Notes: a model not told the origin generated them from the sequence alone. 8,960 nt of DNA from Thermoplasmatota archaeon (GCA_022848805.1 JAJISI010000046.1:1-8960), one strand, 5' to 3'. Counted from the first letter of the stretch, positions 1 to 6,561 are shown. Made by a program: numbers and translations.

Positions 1-78
1 AAGATTATAGCTCCAGGCTTTAATTGATGGTAAATTCGGGGTTAATATCCGGGCCCTCGCACGTTTTAATCCTAATAG

Positions 79-91
79 TGTCATTTATATC
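79..91 (-). promoter_or_regulatory. TATA-like box, probably for a minus-strand gene beyond the left edge
   Basis: On the minus strand this reads GATATAAATGACA, the best TATA-like sequence in the window. It lies about 60 bases beyond the stop of the ABC permease and would place a start of transcription near base 55, pointing out of the window. The core is nearly symmetrical, and the plus strand reads TCATTTATAT, but no plausible plus-strand gene follows because that direction runs antisense into the permease. The orientation is therefore inferred from context. The remainder of bases 1-148 shows no gene. Confidence 0.4.
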
Positions 92-148
92 ATGTCGCAG
101 TTCGAATCATCATCTGCACACAGGGAGATACTCATGATCGTACTTCCG

Positions 149-985
149 TCAAGTCACTTTCGCAGTTCGGAATGCACGCCATGCAAACATGAATGTGAGT
201 CCGGCGAATACGAGCAAGACCATGAACGACAGTATGATGTCGCCGCCCGTGTACTCATAGTGGGTACCCATAGCTGTGAAATCATTCCCCAGAGCGAAAT
301 ACCTGATTCCGTTCACAAGATAGGTCAACGGGTTCACGGACGAGATTGCCTGGAGCCAACTCGGGAATGAACTCGTGGAATACAGCGCGTTGCTCGAGAA
401 CATTAGGGGCAGTGTCAGCAGAGTCATCATCGCCTGAACGCTCTCCATGCTCTCTACCCTCATGGCCAGGCCTGAAGATAGGAAGATGAATCCCGCAGCG
501 AACACCATTACGAACGCGAAGATGCCGAGAATCGCGATGATCGTCTCCCAAGCCGAGAAACCCGAGAAGAACTCCACCCCCAGGACGAGGCCGAAAACCA
601 TTATCAATCCGACCTGGATGAACGATTTCGTAACACCTCCAAGGCCCACCCCGAGTTGTATGTGGTACGATGGCATCGGGCTTGCCAGCATTTCTTTCAT
701 AATCCCCCAGTTCTTGTCGAACAGTAGTCCCATGCCGCCAAAAAGGCAGGTGAACAAGGCGGTCATGGCCATGACACCGGCTGCCATGAATGTAAGATAC
801 TCAACTGATGCCACCCCGGGAACGGTGGGCATCTGGAGTAGGTCGTTGTCGAAGTTGCTGGTCATCGCTATGCCAAACAACAGCAGCCACAGAGCAGGCT
901 GGACCAGTGCTGCGAAGAACTGCCCCTTGAATCTGACGAATCTGATCATATCTCGCCAATAGATCGTCAGAAACTCCCTGCCCAT
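149..985 (-). CDS. ABC-2 type transporter permease (DrrB-like)
   Basis: This 278-residue integral membrane protein is the transmembrane half of an ABC exporter and should pair with the ATPase encoded just upstream. About six hydrophobic segments are visible, near residues 23-41, 63-85, 113-138, 146-174, 186-201 and 250-269. The stretch around residues 95-105 (IMKEMLASPMP) matches the cytoplasmic coupling region of ABC-2 permeases. The segment from about 193 to 228 carries the family pattern of a Pro-rich helix, a P-x-W-L-Q turn, then NPLTYLVNGIR. Length is typical for the family. The ATG at 985-983 lies 2 bp after the ATPase stop and has a strong GGAGG site 8 bases ahead, located inside the ATPase 3' end, so translation is probably coupled. 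Known relatives export drugs, lipids or polysaccharide precursors; the substrate here cannot be read from the sequence. Confidence 0.93.
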   Translation of the reverse strand: MGREFLTIYWRDMIRFVRFKGQFFAALVQPALWLLLFGIAMTSNFDNDLLQMPTVPGVASVEYLTFMAAGVMAMTALFTCLFGGMGLLFDKNWGIMKEMLASPMPSYHIQLGVGLGGVTKSFIQVGLIMVFGLVLGVEFFSGFSAWETIIAILGIFAFVMVFAAGFIFLSSGLAMRVESMESVQAMMTLLTLPLMFSSNALYSTSSFPSWLQAISSVNPLTYLVNGIRYFALGNDFTAMGTHYEYTGGDIILSFMVLLVFAGLTFMFAWRAFRTAKVT

Positions 986-987
986 GC

Positions 988-1965
988 CTAATGCCTCCTC
1001 CTTCTGTGAAACATGTTCTCGGCAGACTCAGCCCTCATCTCTCTCCCGGTGTAGTGTACGAAAACGTCGTCGAGGGATGGCTTCTTCATTTTAACGCTGA
1101 GGATGTCTATACTCTCATTCCCTATGGAGCGAAGAATCGCAGGCATTACCTTGCTACCATCAGCGTTCAGTATGAGTTCGAGGCCTTTCGAGGTCTTCTT
1201 CACCTCAGTGACATCAGATATCGCTCTGGCGATTTCCGAAGCTTTGGCATCGTCCCCTGTCTCCAGGTATATCATGTCCTCCCCGAGTGTGTTCTTCAGT
1301 GATTCGGAGGTGCCGGTGGCGATTATCTTGCCATAATCAATGATCTCTATCCTGTCGCTGAGTGTGTCAGCCTCATCCATGTAATGGGTCGTCAGGAATA
1401 TCGTCGTCCCTTCCTCGTTGATGCCCTTGATGTAGTCCCATATCTTGTGGCGTGTTTGTGGGTCCAAACCTATCGTCGGTTCGTCCAGGAACAGGACTCG
1501 CGGTCTGGTCATGAGCCCTCGTGCTATCTCGAGTCGCCTCTTCATCCCTCCGCTCAGGTGCTTCGTCCGCACGTTGACTTTCTGTTCAAGCTCCACCAGC
1601 TCGATCAACTCTTTCTCCCTCGCAAGCCTCTCCGCTCTCGGCATCGAGTAGATGCGCCCGTGGAATTCCAGTGTCTCCCGAACTGTCATGTCTCTGTCCA
1701 GAACCTCGTCCTGGAACACGATGCTTATCGATTTCTTCACTGATTGACGCTTCGTCCGGACGTCAAATCCGCATACGCGTGCTGTTCCTTTCTGACATGG
1801 CAACTGGGTCGTCAGCACGTTGATCGTCGTGCTCTTTCCCGCTCCGTTGGGGCCGAGGAATGAGAATATCTCGCCTTCCTCCACGGTGAAACTGACCTTG
1901 TCGACAGCCTTCACGTCCCCGAACGAATGTTCAAGGTCGCTTACCTCAATGATAGCGTTGGTCAT
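988..1965 (-). CDS. ABC transporter ATP-binding protein (DrrA-like, with C-terminal DUF4162-type domain)
   Basis: This 325-residue cytoplasmic ATPase powers the exporter whose permease follows it. All nucleotide-binding motifs are intact: Walker A GPNGAGKST (residues 38-46), Q-loop Gln85, signature LSGGM (137-141), Walker B VLFLDEP (157-163), D-loop GLD (166-168) and H-loop His194 in TTHYMDEAD. Residues of roughly 230-310 form the extra C-terminal domain typical of DrrA/DUF4162 proteins, ending in the usual PSLDDVFVHYTGREMR. The reading frame is open to an ATG at 2001, but I prefer the ATG at 1965: GGTGGTGA lies 4 bases ahead of it, and the conserved family sequence begins at this Met. The last five residues, RRRRH, are encoded by AGA AGG AGG AGG CAT, which also forms the ribosome binding site of the permease. 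The transported substrate is unknown. Confidence 0.94.
   Translation of the reverse strand: MTNAIIEVSDLEHSFGDVKAVDKVSFTVEEGEIFSFLGPNGAGKSTTINVLTTQLPCQKGTARVCGFDVRTKRQSVKKSISIVFQDEVLDRDMTVRETLEFHGRIYSMPRAERLAREKELIELVELEQKVNVRTKHLSGGMKRRLEIARGLMTRPRVLFLDEPTIGLDPQTRHKIWDYIKGINEEGTTIFLTTHYMDEADTLSDRIEIIDYGKIIATGTSESLKNTLGEDMIYLETGDDAKASEIARAISDVTEVKKTSKGLELILNADGSKVMPAILRSIGNESIDILSVKMKKPSLDDVFVHYTGREMRAESAENMFHRRRRH
994..1002 (-). promoter_or_regulatory. Strong ribosome binding site of the ABC permease inside the ATPase gene
   Basis: On the minus strand three successive AGG codons of the ATPase give AGGAGGAGG. The GGAGG nearest the permease start ends 8 bases before its ATG at 985. It fixes the permease start and supports coupled translation of the two genes. 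Confidence 0.75.
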
Positions 1966-1969
1966 TTCT

Positions 1970-1977
1970 TCACCACC
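1970..1977 (-). promoter_or_regulatory. Ribosome binding site that decides the ABC ATPase start
   Basis: On the minus strand this reads GGTGGTGA, a 7-of-8 match to GGAGGTGA (the complement of the 16S rRNA tail), 4 bases before the ATG at 1965. If translation began at the upstream ATG (2001) this site would be coding, as GGEE. It is the main reason for choosing the shorter protein. Confidence 0.65.
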
Positions 1978-2110
1978 AGTTGATCTGCCCCTTGTTTTCA
2001 CCGTTCCAGGATTAGGCCGACATTATGCTCTTGTCCGTCTAAGCTACTATTTCCCCGAGTCTCGCAGCGAATATCAATTTTTCCCCTCTTCTTTCTAATC
2101 CGTAGCAAAG

Positions 2111-2120
2111 GAAATAAGAG
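2111..2120 (+). promoter_or_regulatory. Weak TATA-like box ahead of the BsuPI-like gene
   Basis: GAAATAAGAG, preceded by GCAAAG, resembles an archaeal BRE plus TATA element and lies about 45 bases ahead of the TTG start at 2162. It sits in the 196-base region between divergent genes. I could not find an equally clear box for the opposite-strand ABC operon. The match is weak and based only on composition and spacing. Confidence 0.25.
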
Positions 2121-2161
2121 CTGATGCAACGATTCCCCGAGGGCCGGGTGGTCGAATTCGA

Positions 2162-2635
2162 TTGGAACTCGTTGGCGGGAAGAAGGGGCGTGCCCTAATC
2201 GTCGCCGCAGTACTGGTTGCCGCATCGACGGTCACTGTAGCCTGGGTTTTGGACCGATCGGAACGAGGAGTCGTGCTGACGGTCGATACTGACAAGGAGG
2301 AATATGCTCCAGGGGATTCCGTCACCATGTATGCTCAACTCAAGAACTATGGTTCCAGGACAGTCACTTTGGTTTATCCCAGCAGCGTCGTCGTGCAATT
2401 CAGTATCTATGACTCTGCCGGTTCGTGTGTGTTCGTTGGACCAACTGCGGGCTTGGCGGTGATTACAGATGTTGTGCTGGAGCCGGGGGGAACCTACAAT
2501 TGCGAGTGGGGTTGTGACCAAATCAACCTCACTAGCGATCAAGTGGAGTTGCCGGATTCCTTCACAGTTCGTGCCGTGAGTTACTGCTACGAACATTCGT
2601 TCTCTGCGAACACAGCGATTTCGATATCGGACTAG
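2162..2635 (+). CDS. Membrane-anchored or secreted BsuPI-like (intracellular proteinase inhibitor family) domain protein
   Basis: The product has 157 residues. Residues 7-30 form a short basic stretch followed by a hydrophobic helix (signal peptide or N-terminal anchor), so the rest should lie outside the cell. Residues of about 37-125 form a beta-rich domain with the layout of the BsuPI family: a strand, EEYAPGDSVTMYAQLKNYG, VTLVYPSS, VQFSIYDSAGSCVF, then VVLEPGGTYNCEW. Four cysteines (89, 114, 118, 142) in an exported protein could form disulfides. The start is TTG: the frame is open back to a TAA at 2096-2098, but no ATG or GTG occurs in that stretch, and GGTGG lies about 10 bases ahead of the TTG. 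BsuPI was first described as an inhibitor of a Bacillus intracellular protease, but most homologues are uncharacterised, so inhibitor activity here is only a possibility. It is read divergently from the ABC operon. Confidence 0.75.
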   Translation: MELVGGKKGRALIVAAVLVAASTVTVAWVLDRSERGVVLTVDTDKEEYAPGDSVTMYAQLKNYGSRTVTLVYPSSVVVQFSIYDSAGSCVFVGPTAGLAVITDVVLEPGGTYNCEWGCDQINLTSDQVELPDSFTVRAVSYCYEHSFSANTAISISD

Positions 2636-2810
2636 ACTGCCCACGCTAACCTGAATGATCTGGTTCGTCAGCACGGGGAAGTCTGTGTCGCCCAGCTCGC
2701 TATTTACCAGAGACTAGAGGAAAGGCGGTGATTGAGCTCGGGTTAAAGGCCCGTATCTTGCTTGCTGGCATGAGATCTCTATGAACTTCGCAGGAGGCTT
2801 CGGCAAATCA

Positions 2811-2818
2811 TTTAAGAC
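2811..2818 (+). promoter_or_regulatory. TATA-like box for the oxidoreductase gene
   Basis: TTTAAGAC, preceded by GGCAAATCA, resembles an archaeal TATA box with an A-rich BRE. It would give a transcript starting near 2840 and a leader of about 60 bases before the ATG at 2901. It lies inside the longer open frame that begins at 2781, which supports the shorter protein. The match is by eye only. Confidence 0.35.
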
Positions 2819-2891
2819 CTACCTTCTAATCGGGATGCGATGTCCGGCCGGGAGAACCGTGTCGAACCTCTCGAAGGAATGCAATGTGACT

Positions 2892-2897
2892 GGTGAT
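2892..2897 (+). promoter_or_regulatory. Ribosome binding site that decides the oxidoreductase start
   Basis: GGTGAT matches the second half of the consensus GGAGGTGATC and ends 3 bases before the ATG at 2901. The protein starting there begins MRKTDVLVVGGG, the usual beginning of this family. The alternative ATG at 2781 would add 40 residues with no family resemblance. Confidence 0.6.
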
Positions 2898-2900
2898 TTC

Positions 2901-4253
2901 ATGAGGAAGACGGATGTATTGGTGGTTGGCGGCGGACCGGCCGGCAGCCTAGCAGCGATGACGGGAAAGGCAAGCTATCCAGACAAGGAGTTCGTCCTGG
3001 TATCTGACGAGAGTCAGGCCATGGTTCCGTGCGGGATACCGTATATATTCGGCACCCTGAACGGAGTCGAGGAGAATATGATGCCGAGGGACCCGCTCAC
3101 CAAGGCCGGGATAGATGTGATCATCGGCGAGCTGGTGTCGATCGATAGGGAGGGAAAATCGTGCGAGCTGGCGGACGGGACGAAGGTCGCCTTCGACCGG
3201 CTCGTGCTCGCCCTAGGATCCGTCCCCTCGGTCCCGAAATGGCTGAAGGGAGCCGCCCTTGACAACGTTCACGTAATCAAGAAGGCGAAGGAGCATCTCG
3301 AGACGCTCTTCAAATCGCTGGATGATTTCAAGAAAATTGTGGTTATTGGAGGCGGGTTCATAGGGGTCGAGATATCCGACGAGCTGAACAAGATGGGTAA
3401 GGATGTCACGATAGTCGAGATATTGCCTCAGATACTCGGCATGGCTTTCGATGAAGACCTCGCGACGGAGATTGAGAAGATCGTCGCCGAGAGGGGCGTT
3501 AAGGTAAGGACGGGGGTCGGGGTGAAGCAGATCCTTGGCTCCGACAAGGTCGAGGGCGTCCTACTACAGAACGACGAACGGCTCGATGCCGACGCGGTGA
3601 TACTCACGATGGGTTACAGGCCGAACGTAGGCATCGCAGAGCGGTCCGGGCTGCCTTTGAACGAGATTGGGTTCATACGGGTTGACGAGTACTTGCGTAC
3701 GGACGACCCGAATATCTTCGCGGTCGGAGACTGTGCCGAGAAGCGCGATTTCTCCACCAGGAAGGTCTCGGGGTTGATGCTGGCATCGACCGCTTCGACG
3801 GAGGCGAGGATCGCCGGCATGAATCTGTACGGACTTTCGGTCGTCAAGGCCTTCAAAGGGACCATCGCGATATTCTCGACCGCCATAGGCGATTCCGGGT
3901 TCGGCTCGGCGGGACTCACCGAGTCGGTCGCCCGACGGGAGGGGTTCGAGATAGTAACTGGCATATTCGACGGGGTCGATAAGCACCCGAATACGCTTCC
4001 AGAGGTACACAGGCAGCTGATCAAGCTTGTCGTCGCCAGGGATTCCGGGGCCGTGCTGGGCGGCGAGGTGTTGTCGGGCCCTAGCACTGGAGAGCTGGTC
4101 AATCTGATCGGGTTCATGATACAGAACAGGATGACGGTGGACATGATCCTGAGTTCGCAGATCGGGACGCATCCTCTGCTGACGGCGCCTCCTACCGCAT
4201 ATCCCTTGATTAAGGCTGCAGAGAACGCGGCGAGGAAGATCCGCGGCGCTTGA
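2901..4253 (+). CDS. Pyridine nucleotide-disulfide oxidoreductase (NADH oxidase / CoA-disulfide reductase family)
   Basis: This 450-residue flavoprotein has an FAD-binding Rossmann motif VVGGGPAG (residues 8-15), a single redox-type cysteine Cys44 in MVPCGIPYIFG, an NAD(P)H-binding motif VIGGGFIGVE (148-157), the second FAD motif with AVGDCAE (274-280), and a C-terminal dimerisation domain from about 320 that includes IGTHPLLTAPP (421-431). One cysteine in place of the CxxxxC pair of glutathione reductases places it with NADH oxidases, CoA-disulfide reductases and NADH:sulfur oxidoreductases, which reduce O2, CoA-disulfide or polysulfide. Sequence alone does not choose among these. The frame is open from an ATG at 2781, but GGTGAT 3 bases before the ATG at 2901, and the family start immediately before the Rossmann strand, favour the shorter form. 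The gene appears to be transcribed alone. Confidence 0.92.
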   Translation: MRKTDVLVVGGGPAGSLAAMTGKASYPDKEFVLVSDESQAMVPCGIPYIFGTLNGVEENMMPRDPLTKAGIDVIIGELVSIDREGKSCELADGTKVAFDRLVLALGSVPSVPKWLKGAALDNVHVIKKAKEHLETLFKSLDDFKKIVVIGGGFIGVEISDELNKMGKDVTIVEILPQILGMAFDEDLATEIEKIVAERGVKVRTGVGVKQILGSDKVEGVLLQNDERLDADAVILTMGYRPNVGIAERSGLPLNEIGFIRVDEYLRTDDPNIFAVGDCAEKRDFSTRKVSGLMLASTASTEARIAGMNLYGLSVVKAFKGTIAIFSTAIGDSGFGSAGLTESVARREGFEIVTGIFDGVDKHPNTLPEVHRQLIKLVVARDSGAVLGGEVLSGPSTGELVNLIGFMIQNRMTVDMILSSQIGTHPLLTAPPTAYPLIKAAENAARKIRGA

Positions 4254-4467
4254 TGACCATCGGAAAGCGCGCATATGCGGAATGGATAATATCTGCCCAG
4301 GCTGACCGCGGACCGATAGCCTCGAAACCTCTTCGGCAAACCCCTTCATGTGATTCTCATACGGTTCTGCACGCGGCTTCTCAGGCTCGATTATCTGTGA
4401 GCTCCACGTTGAATCCAGCAACCTAGTGCGGTAGATCGAATACTGTGGAGAGATAAGAGAAAGTCTA

Positions 4468-4491
4468 GGGATGTCCCGCCTCGGGACACCC
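4468..4491. terminator. Strong hairpin between convergent genes, probable transcription terminator
   Basis: TGTCCCG (4472-4478), a 3-base loop, and CGGGACA (4482-4488) form a perfect 7-bp stem. It extends through a bulged A to a GGG/CCC pairing (4468-4470 with 4489-4491). It lies 23 bases beyond the stop of the minus-strand peptidase and about 215 bases beyond the plus-strand oxidoreductase. On the minus strand it is followed by the pyrimidine-rich CTAGACTTTCTCTT, on the plus strand by GAGTTTTCTTC. Archaeal termination relies mainly on T-rich tracts, so the hairpin may instead stabilise the 3' end. The rest of 4254-4513 shows no gene. Confidence 0.5.
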
Positions 4492-4513
4492 CCAGAGTCG
4501 CAAAGAGTTTTCT

Positions 4514-5758
4514 TCAGATCAGGTCTACGCCCCAGTACGCTCCCAGGAACTGCAGCCAGCCGTCGTCGGGGAAGTCGAAAGTCTTGTAGATCTCGAACAT
4601 CGACGCGCAGCTTATCGTGAGGAAGCTAGCCGACTGAGGAAACAGTATCCCCAAGCCCTGATAGCCATAGTGCTCGCTGTTCTTGGTTGCGCTCATCGCA
4701 GGAACGGCCGACTCATACACTTCCAGGACGTCCATAGCGCTCTGTTCGACTTCCGAGTTATCGGGCGCCGCCTCTGCGATCCCCTGTACGAAAGTCGGCA
4801 GGTCGATCGTTCCCATGCTCGTAGCGCCCCAAGGCATTGTGGCATCGGACCGGGCCGCTCCGATGATGGCGTCGAATTCGGGAAGGGCTGTCGTCAGTGC
4901 ATCCAGAAGGTGGCCGAACTCGGCGGCCAGCTGTTCGATATGGTCCAGGGCGATGACGGACTGGGTTGTCAGTATCTCGGTCTTGTATGGCGTGGTCATG
5001 AAGAGTCTCTCGAATTCCTCCACGCAGACCACTGAGAGCTCGAAGGGCGTCATGTCTGGCTCGTCCACGAGCCTCTCGAGTATCCAATCGTATGGGAATC
5101 CTCTGTAACCGATGTAACTCTCGCTCGCCACCAGATACTCGGTGTCAAGGCTCCTAGCATACTCGACCGCTACCTCGATCTGCCCTATTGAGCACTCGTC
5201 CATGGCGAGAACCTCAACCGTGTGGTCCTTGAGCACGTCTATCACCTCGTGATGAGTCAGCCAGTCGCGCACCCCTTCAGGCGTGGTCTCATCGACGCCG
5301 ACGCCCGCGGTCGGGCTACCGTGGTCCCAGAAGAATATGAGCGTGTGCTCGGCAGGATAGTTCGTCTCGGCGTAGACCAAGAAGTCTTCGAACACCGCGG
5401 GATCGCCTGTGTTGATCTCCTCTCCGTTGTACGCATAGTCCTCCTCGAGAACTATGTCTCCGGGTACGACGTAATACATGTATGCTGGCGCGTCCAGCTT
5501 GTCCATGAGCACGAGGACGTTGACTTCGTTGCTGGAGCCCACAGCCATGAATTCGTCAAGGTCCTCTTGAGTCAGGTCGTTAAGGTTGTTGTCGGCCTGC
5601 ATGTAGACAAGGATGTTCCAATAGGCCGTACCTGATTCGACCGTACCTGATTCGACCGTATCCGGTTCGTTCTTCCCTGATGTCGCGTGCCCGACGGCGG
5701 AAACCGCGAACACCAAGGCTAGAAGCACACAGAACGATTTCGTTGCTCCACGAGTCAT
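4514..5758 (-). CDS. Secreted C11 (clostripain) family cysteine peptidase
   Basis: The 414-residue product begins with a signal peptide (charged start, hydrophobic core at about 9-22, likely cleavage near 25), so it should act outside the cell. The C11 domain starts at about residue 47 (WNILVYMQADNNLN). The catalytic dyad is probably His146 in FFWDHGS and Cys189 in AMDECSIGQIEVA, followed by the family's ASES segment (211-214) and a PYDW segment that lines the substrate pocket. Clostripain relatives cleave after Arg or Lys and often self-process; this specificity is known of the family, not shown here. The usual DACLM motif is DECSI here. Between signal peptide and domain, residues 34-44 repeat VESGT, encoded by a tandem DNA repeat. 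No C-terminal anchor is seen. GAGGGGGGAT lies 7 bases ahead of the ATG. Probably it degrades extracellular protein for uptake. Confidence 0.9.
   Translation of the reverse strand: MTRGATKSFCVLLALVFAVSAVGHATSGKNEPDTVESGTVESGTAYWNILVYMQADNNLNDLTQEDLDEFMAVGSSNEVNVLVLMDKLDAPAYMYYVVPGDIVLEEDYAYNGEEINTGDPAVFEDFLVYAETNYPAEHTLIFFWDHGSPTAGVGVDETTPEGVRDWLTHHEVIDVLKDHTVEVLAMDECSIGQIEVAVEYARSLDTEYLVASESYIGYRGFPYDWILERLVDEPDMTPFELSVVCVEEFERLFMTTPYKTEILTTQSVIALDHIEQLAAEFGHLLDALTTALPEFDAIIGAARSDATMPWGATSMGTIDLPTFVQGIAEAAPDNSEVEQSAMDVLEVYESAVPAMSATKNSEHYGYQGLGILFPQSASFLTISCASMFEIYKTFDFPDDGWLQFLGAYWGVDLI
5626..5670. repeat. 15-bp tandem repeat in the peptidase gene, three units
   Basis: CCGTACCTGATTCGA occurs exactly at 5626-5640 and 5641-5655. 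A diverged third unit at 5656-5670 (CCGTATCCGGTTCGT) matches 11 of 15 positions. On the coding (minus) strand it gives repeated VESGT in the linker after the signal peptide. The unit is a multiple of 3, so copy-number change would leave the frame intact. Confidence 0.85.
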
Positions 5759-5812
5759 GATTACTATCCCCCCTCTGAAGCGAGGTTCCCGTGGGAGGAA
5801 ACGGCAGGCTTA

Positions 5813-5830
5813 CCCCTTAAGATTTTCCCC
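5813..5830 (-). promoter_or_regulatory. TATA-like promoter element for the C11 peptidase
   Basis: On the minus strand this reads GGGGAAAATCTTAAGGGG, with an A-rich BRE-like part and a TATA-like CTTAAG. It resembles the AAATCATTTAAG ahead of the oxidoreductase. It lies about 60 bases before the peptidase ATG, giving a leader of roughly 35 bases. The remaining part of the 208-base gap from 5759 to 5966 shows nothing else convincing. The assignment is by eye. Confidence 0.35.
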
Positions 5831-5966
5831 TACTGACCCCCTTCTATTGTGCATATCCGATCAGCTAAATCAAGCGACAAGCAGTGGGGCCTGCAGATCA
5901 CAAATTCTGGTCAGATTCACATGGCGCCTCTGTTCTATGATCCCCAACCCGATGACCCTGTCGACA

Positions 5967-6392
5967 TCAGGTTCTGGTTCGTAGCCTCAGCAGGTGAATG
6001 GTCACTGCGATGGCAACGACGATAAGGACCGCGCGGATTATCAGGTCGTTCGTCGCGAAGACGACCGATAGTAGGATAAGAATCCATAGGGAAGACATCG
6101 AGACGATTGTTGCCCTTTTTGACATACCTCGTCCTTCCATGTAATCTCGTAGATACCCACCGAAGTACCTGTTTTTCACCAACTTATCGTACATCCTCTT
6201 CGAGCCTCTTAGGTAGCAGGCGGCTGCGATGAGAACGAAAGGGGTCGTCGGCAGGACGGGCAATATTATCCCAACAACCCCGACTGCCAATGACAGAGTG
6301 CCAGCGGTGGTCCACAGGAGTCTAGCGAATCTGTTCCGTGCAACTTCGACCTCCGAGGCGTTCAAGGGACTCCTATCGGGAACTCTCTTCAT
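5967..6392 (-). CDS. DUF454 (YbaN-like) small inner-membrane protein
   Basis: This 141-residue protein matches the DUF454 family along its length. A hydrophobic segment at about 29-60 contains the family hallmark VVGIILPVLPTTPFVLIAAACY. It is followed by a basic soluble stretch (SKRMYDKLVKNRYFGGYLRDYMEGRGMSKRA, quoted here only as a span of about residues 64-94) and two further hydrophobic segments at about 96-112 and 114-134. The N-terminal 25 residues are polar and charged and are probably cytoplasmic. Members occur in bacteria and archaea and have no established function. The start at the ATG at 6392 has no strong GGAGG ahead, and a TATA-like AGAAAGAAGCTTATCC lies only about 35-50 bases upstream, so the mRNA may have a very short leader. 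It shares its strand with the peptidase but a 208-base gap and a separate promoter candidate argue against an operon. Confidence 0.92.
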   Translation of the reverse strand: MKRVPDRSPLNASEVEVARNRFARLLWTTAGTLSLAVGVVGIILPVLPTTPFVLIAAACYLRGSKRMYDKLVKNRYFGGYLRDYMEGRGMSKRATIVSMSSLWILILLSVVFATNDLIIRAVLIVVAIAVTIHLLRLRTRT

Positions 6393-6424
6393 TACAATCC
6401 AGCAGGTCAGGAATCCACAAGGTC

Positions 6425-6440
6425 GGATAAGCTTCTTTCT
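6425..6440 (-). promoter_or_regulatory. TATA-like promoter element for the DUF454 gene
   Basis: On the minus strand this reads AGAAAGAAGCTTATCC, an A-rich BRE-like part followed by CTTATCC. It would start transcription near 6403, giving a leader of about 10-15 bases. That fits the lack of a clear ribosome binding site before the ATG at 6392. It is a visual match only. Confidence 0.3.
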
Positions 6441-6503
6441 GCCCTCCCATCCACAGCCTGCCGAGCGGGGTTTCAGGAGCAGGTCGATGCTGTCGACAAG
6501 TCA

Positions 6504-6518
6504 TGATTTATGTATTAT
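6504..6518 (+). promoter_or_regulatory. TATA-like promoter element for the MttB-family gene
   Basis: TGATTTATGTATTAT lies in the most AT-rich part of the 182-base divergent gap and contains TTTATGTA (6507-6514). A transcript would begin near 6535 and have a leader of about 40 bases that includes the GGAGG at 6562-6566. Composition and spacing fit an archaeal promoter. Confidence 0.4.
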
Positions 6519-6561
6519 GAGCTGATAGCTGGTCACTGCGGCAGAGAGCCCGCGATTGAAA

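Noticed and set aside
96..115. GTTCGAATC resembling a tRNA T-loop
   Set aside because: The flanking bases (CGCAG and CATCA) do not form a T stem, and no acceptor or anticodon arm is found.
92..370. Plus-strand open frame of 92 residues after the TATA-like box
   Set aside because: It starts only a base or so after the TATA-like core, lies mostly antisense to the permease, and has a non-protein-like composition.
4270..4279. Perfect 10-bp palindrome CGCATATGCG just after the oxidoreductase stop
   Set aside because: Too compact to form a hairpin and located downstream of a gene, not in a promoter; no second copy seen.
3564..4421. Long minus-strand open frame (285 residues) antisense to the oxidoreductase
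   Set aside because: It is a shadow of the clearly conserved plus-strand gene in GC-rich sequence; the product resembles nothing and is rich in Arg and Pro.
5959..5966. TGTCGACA palindrome on both sides of the DUF454 gene (also at 6491-6498)
   Set aside because: The same 8-mer occurs inside the ABC ATPase gene (1899-1906) and is expected by chance at this base composition; no longer shared flank.
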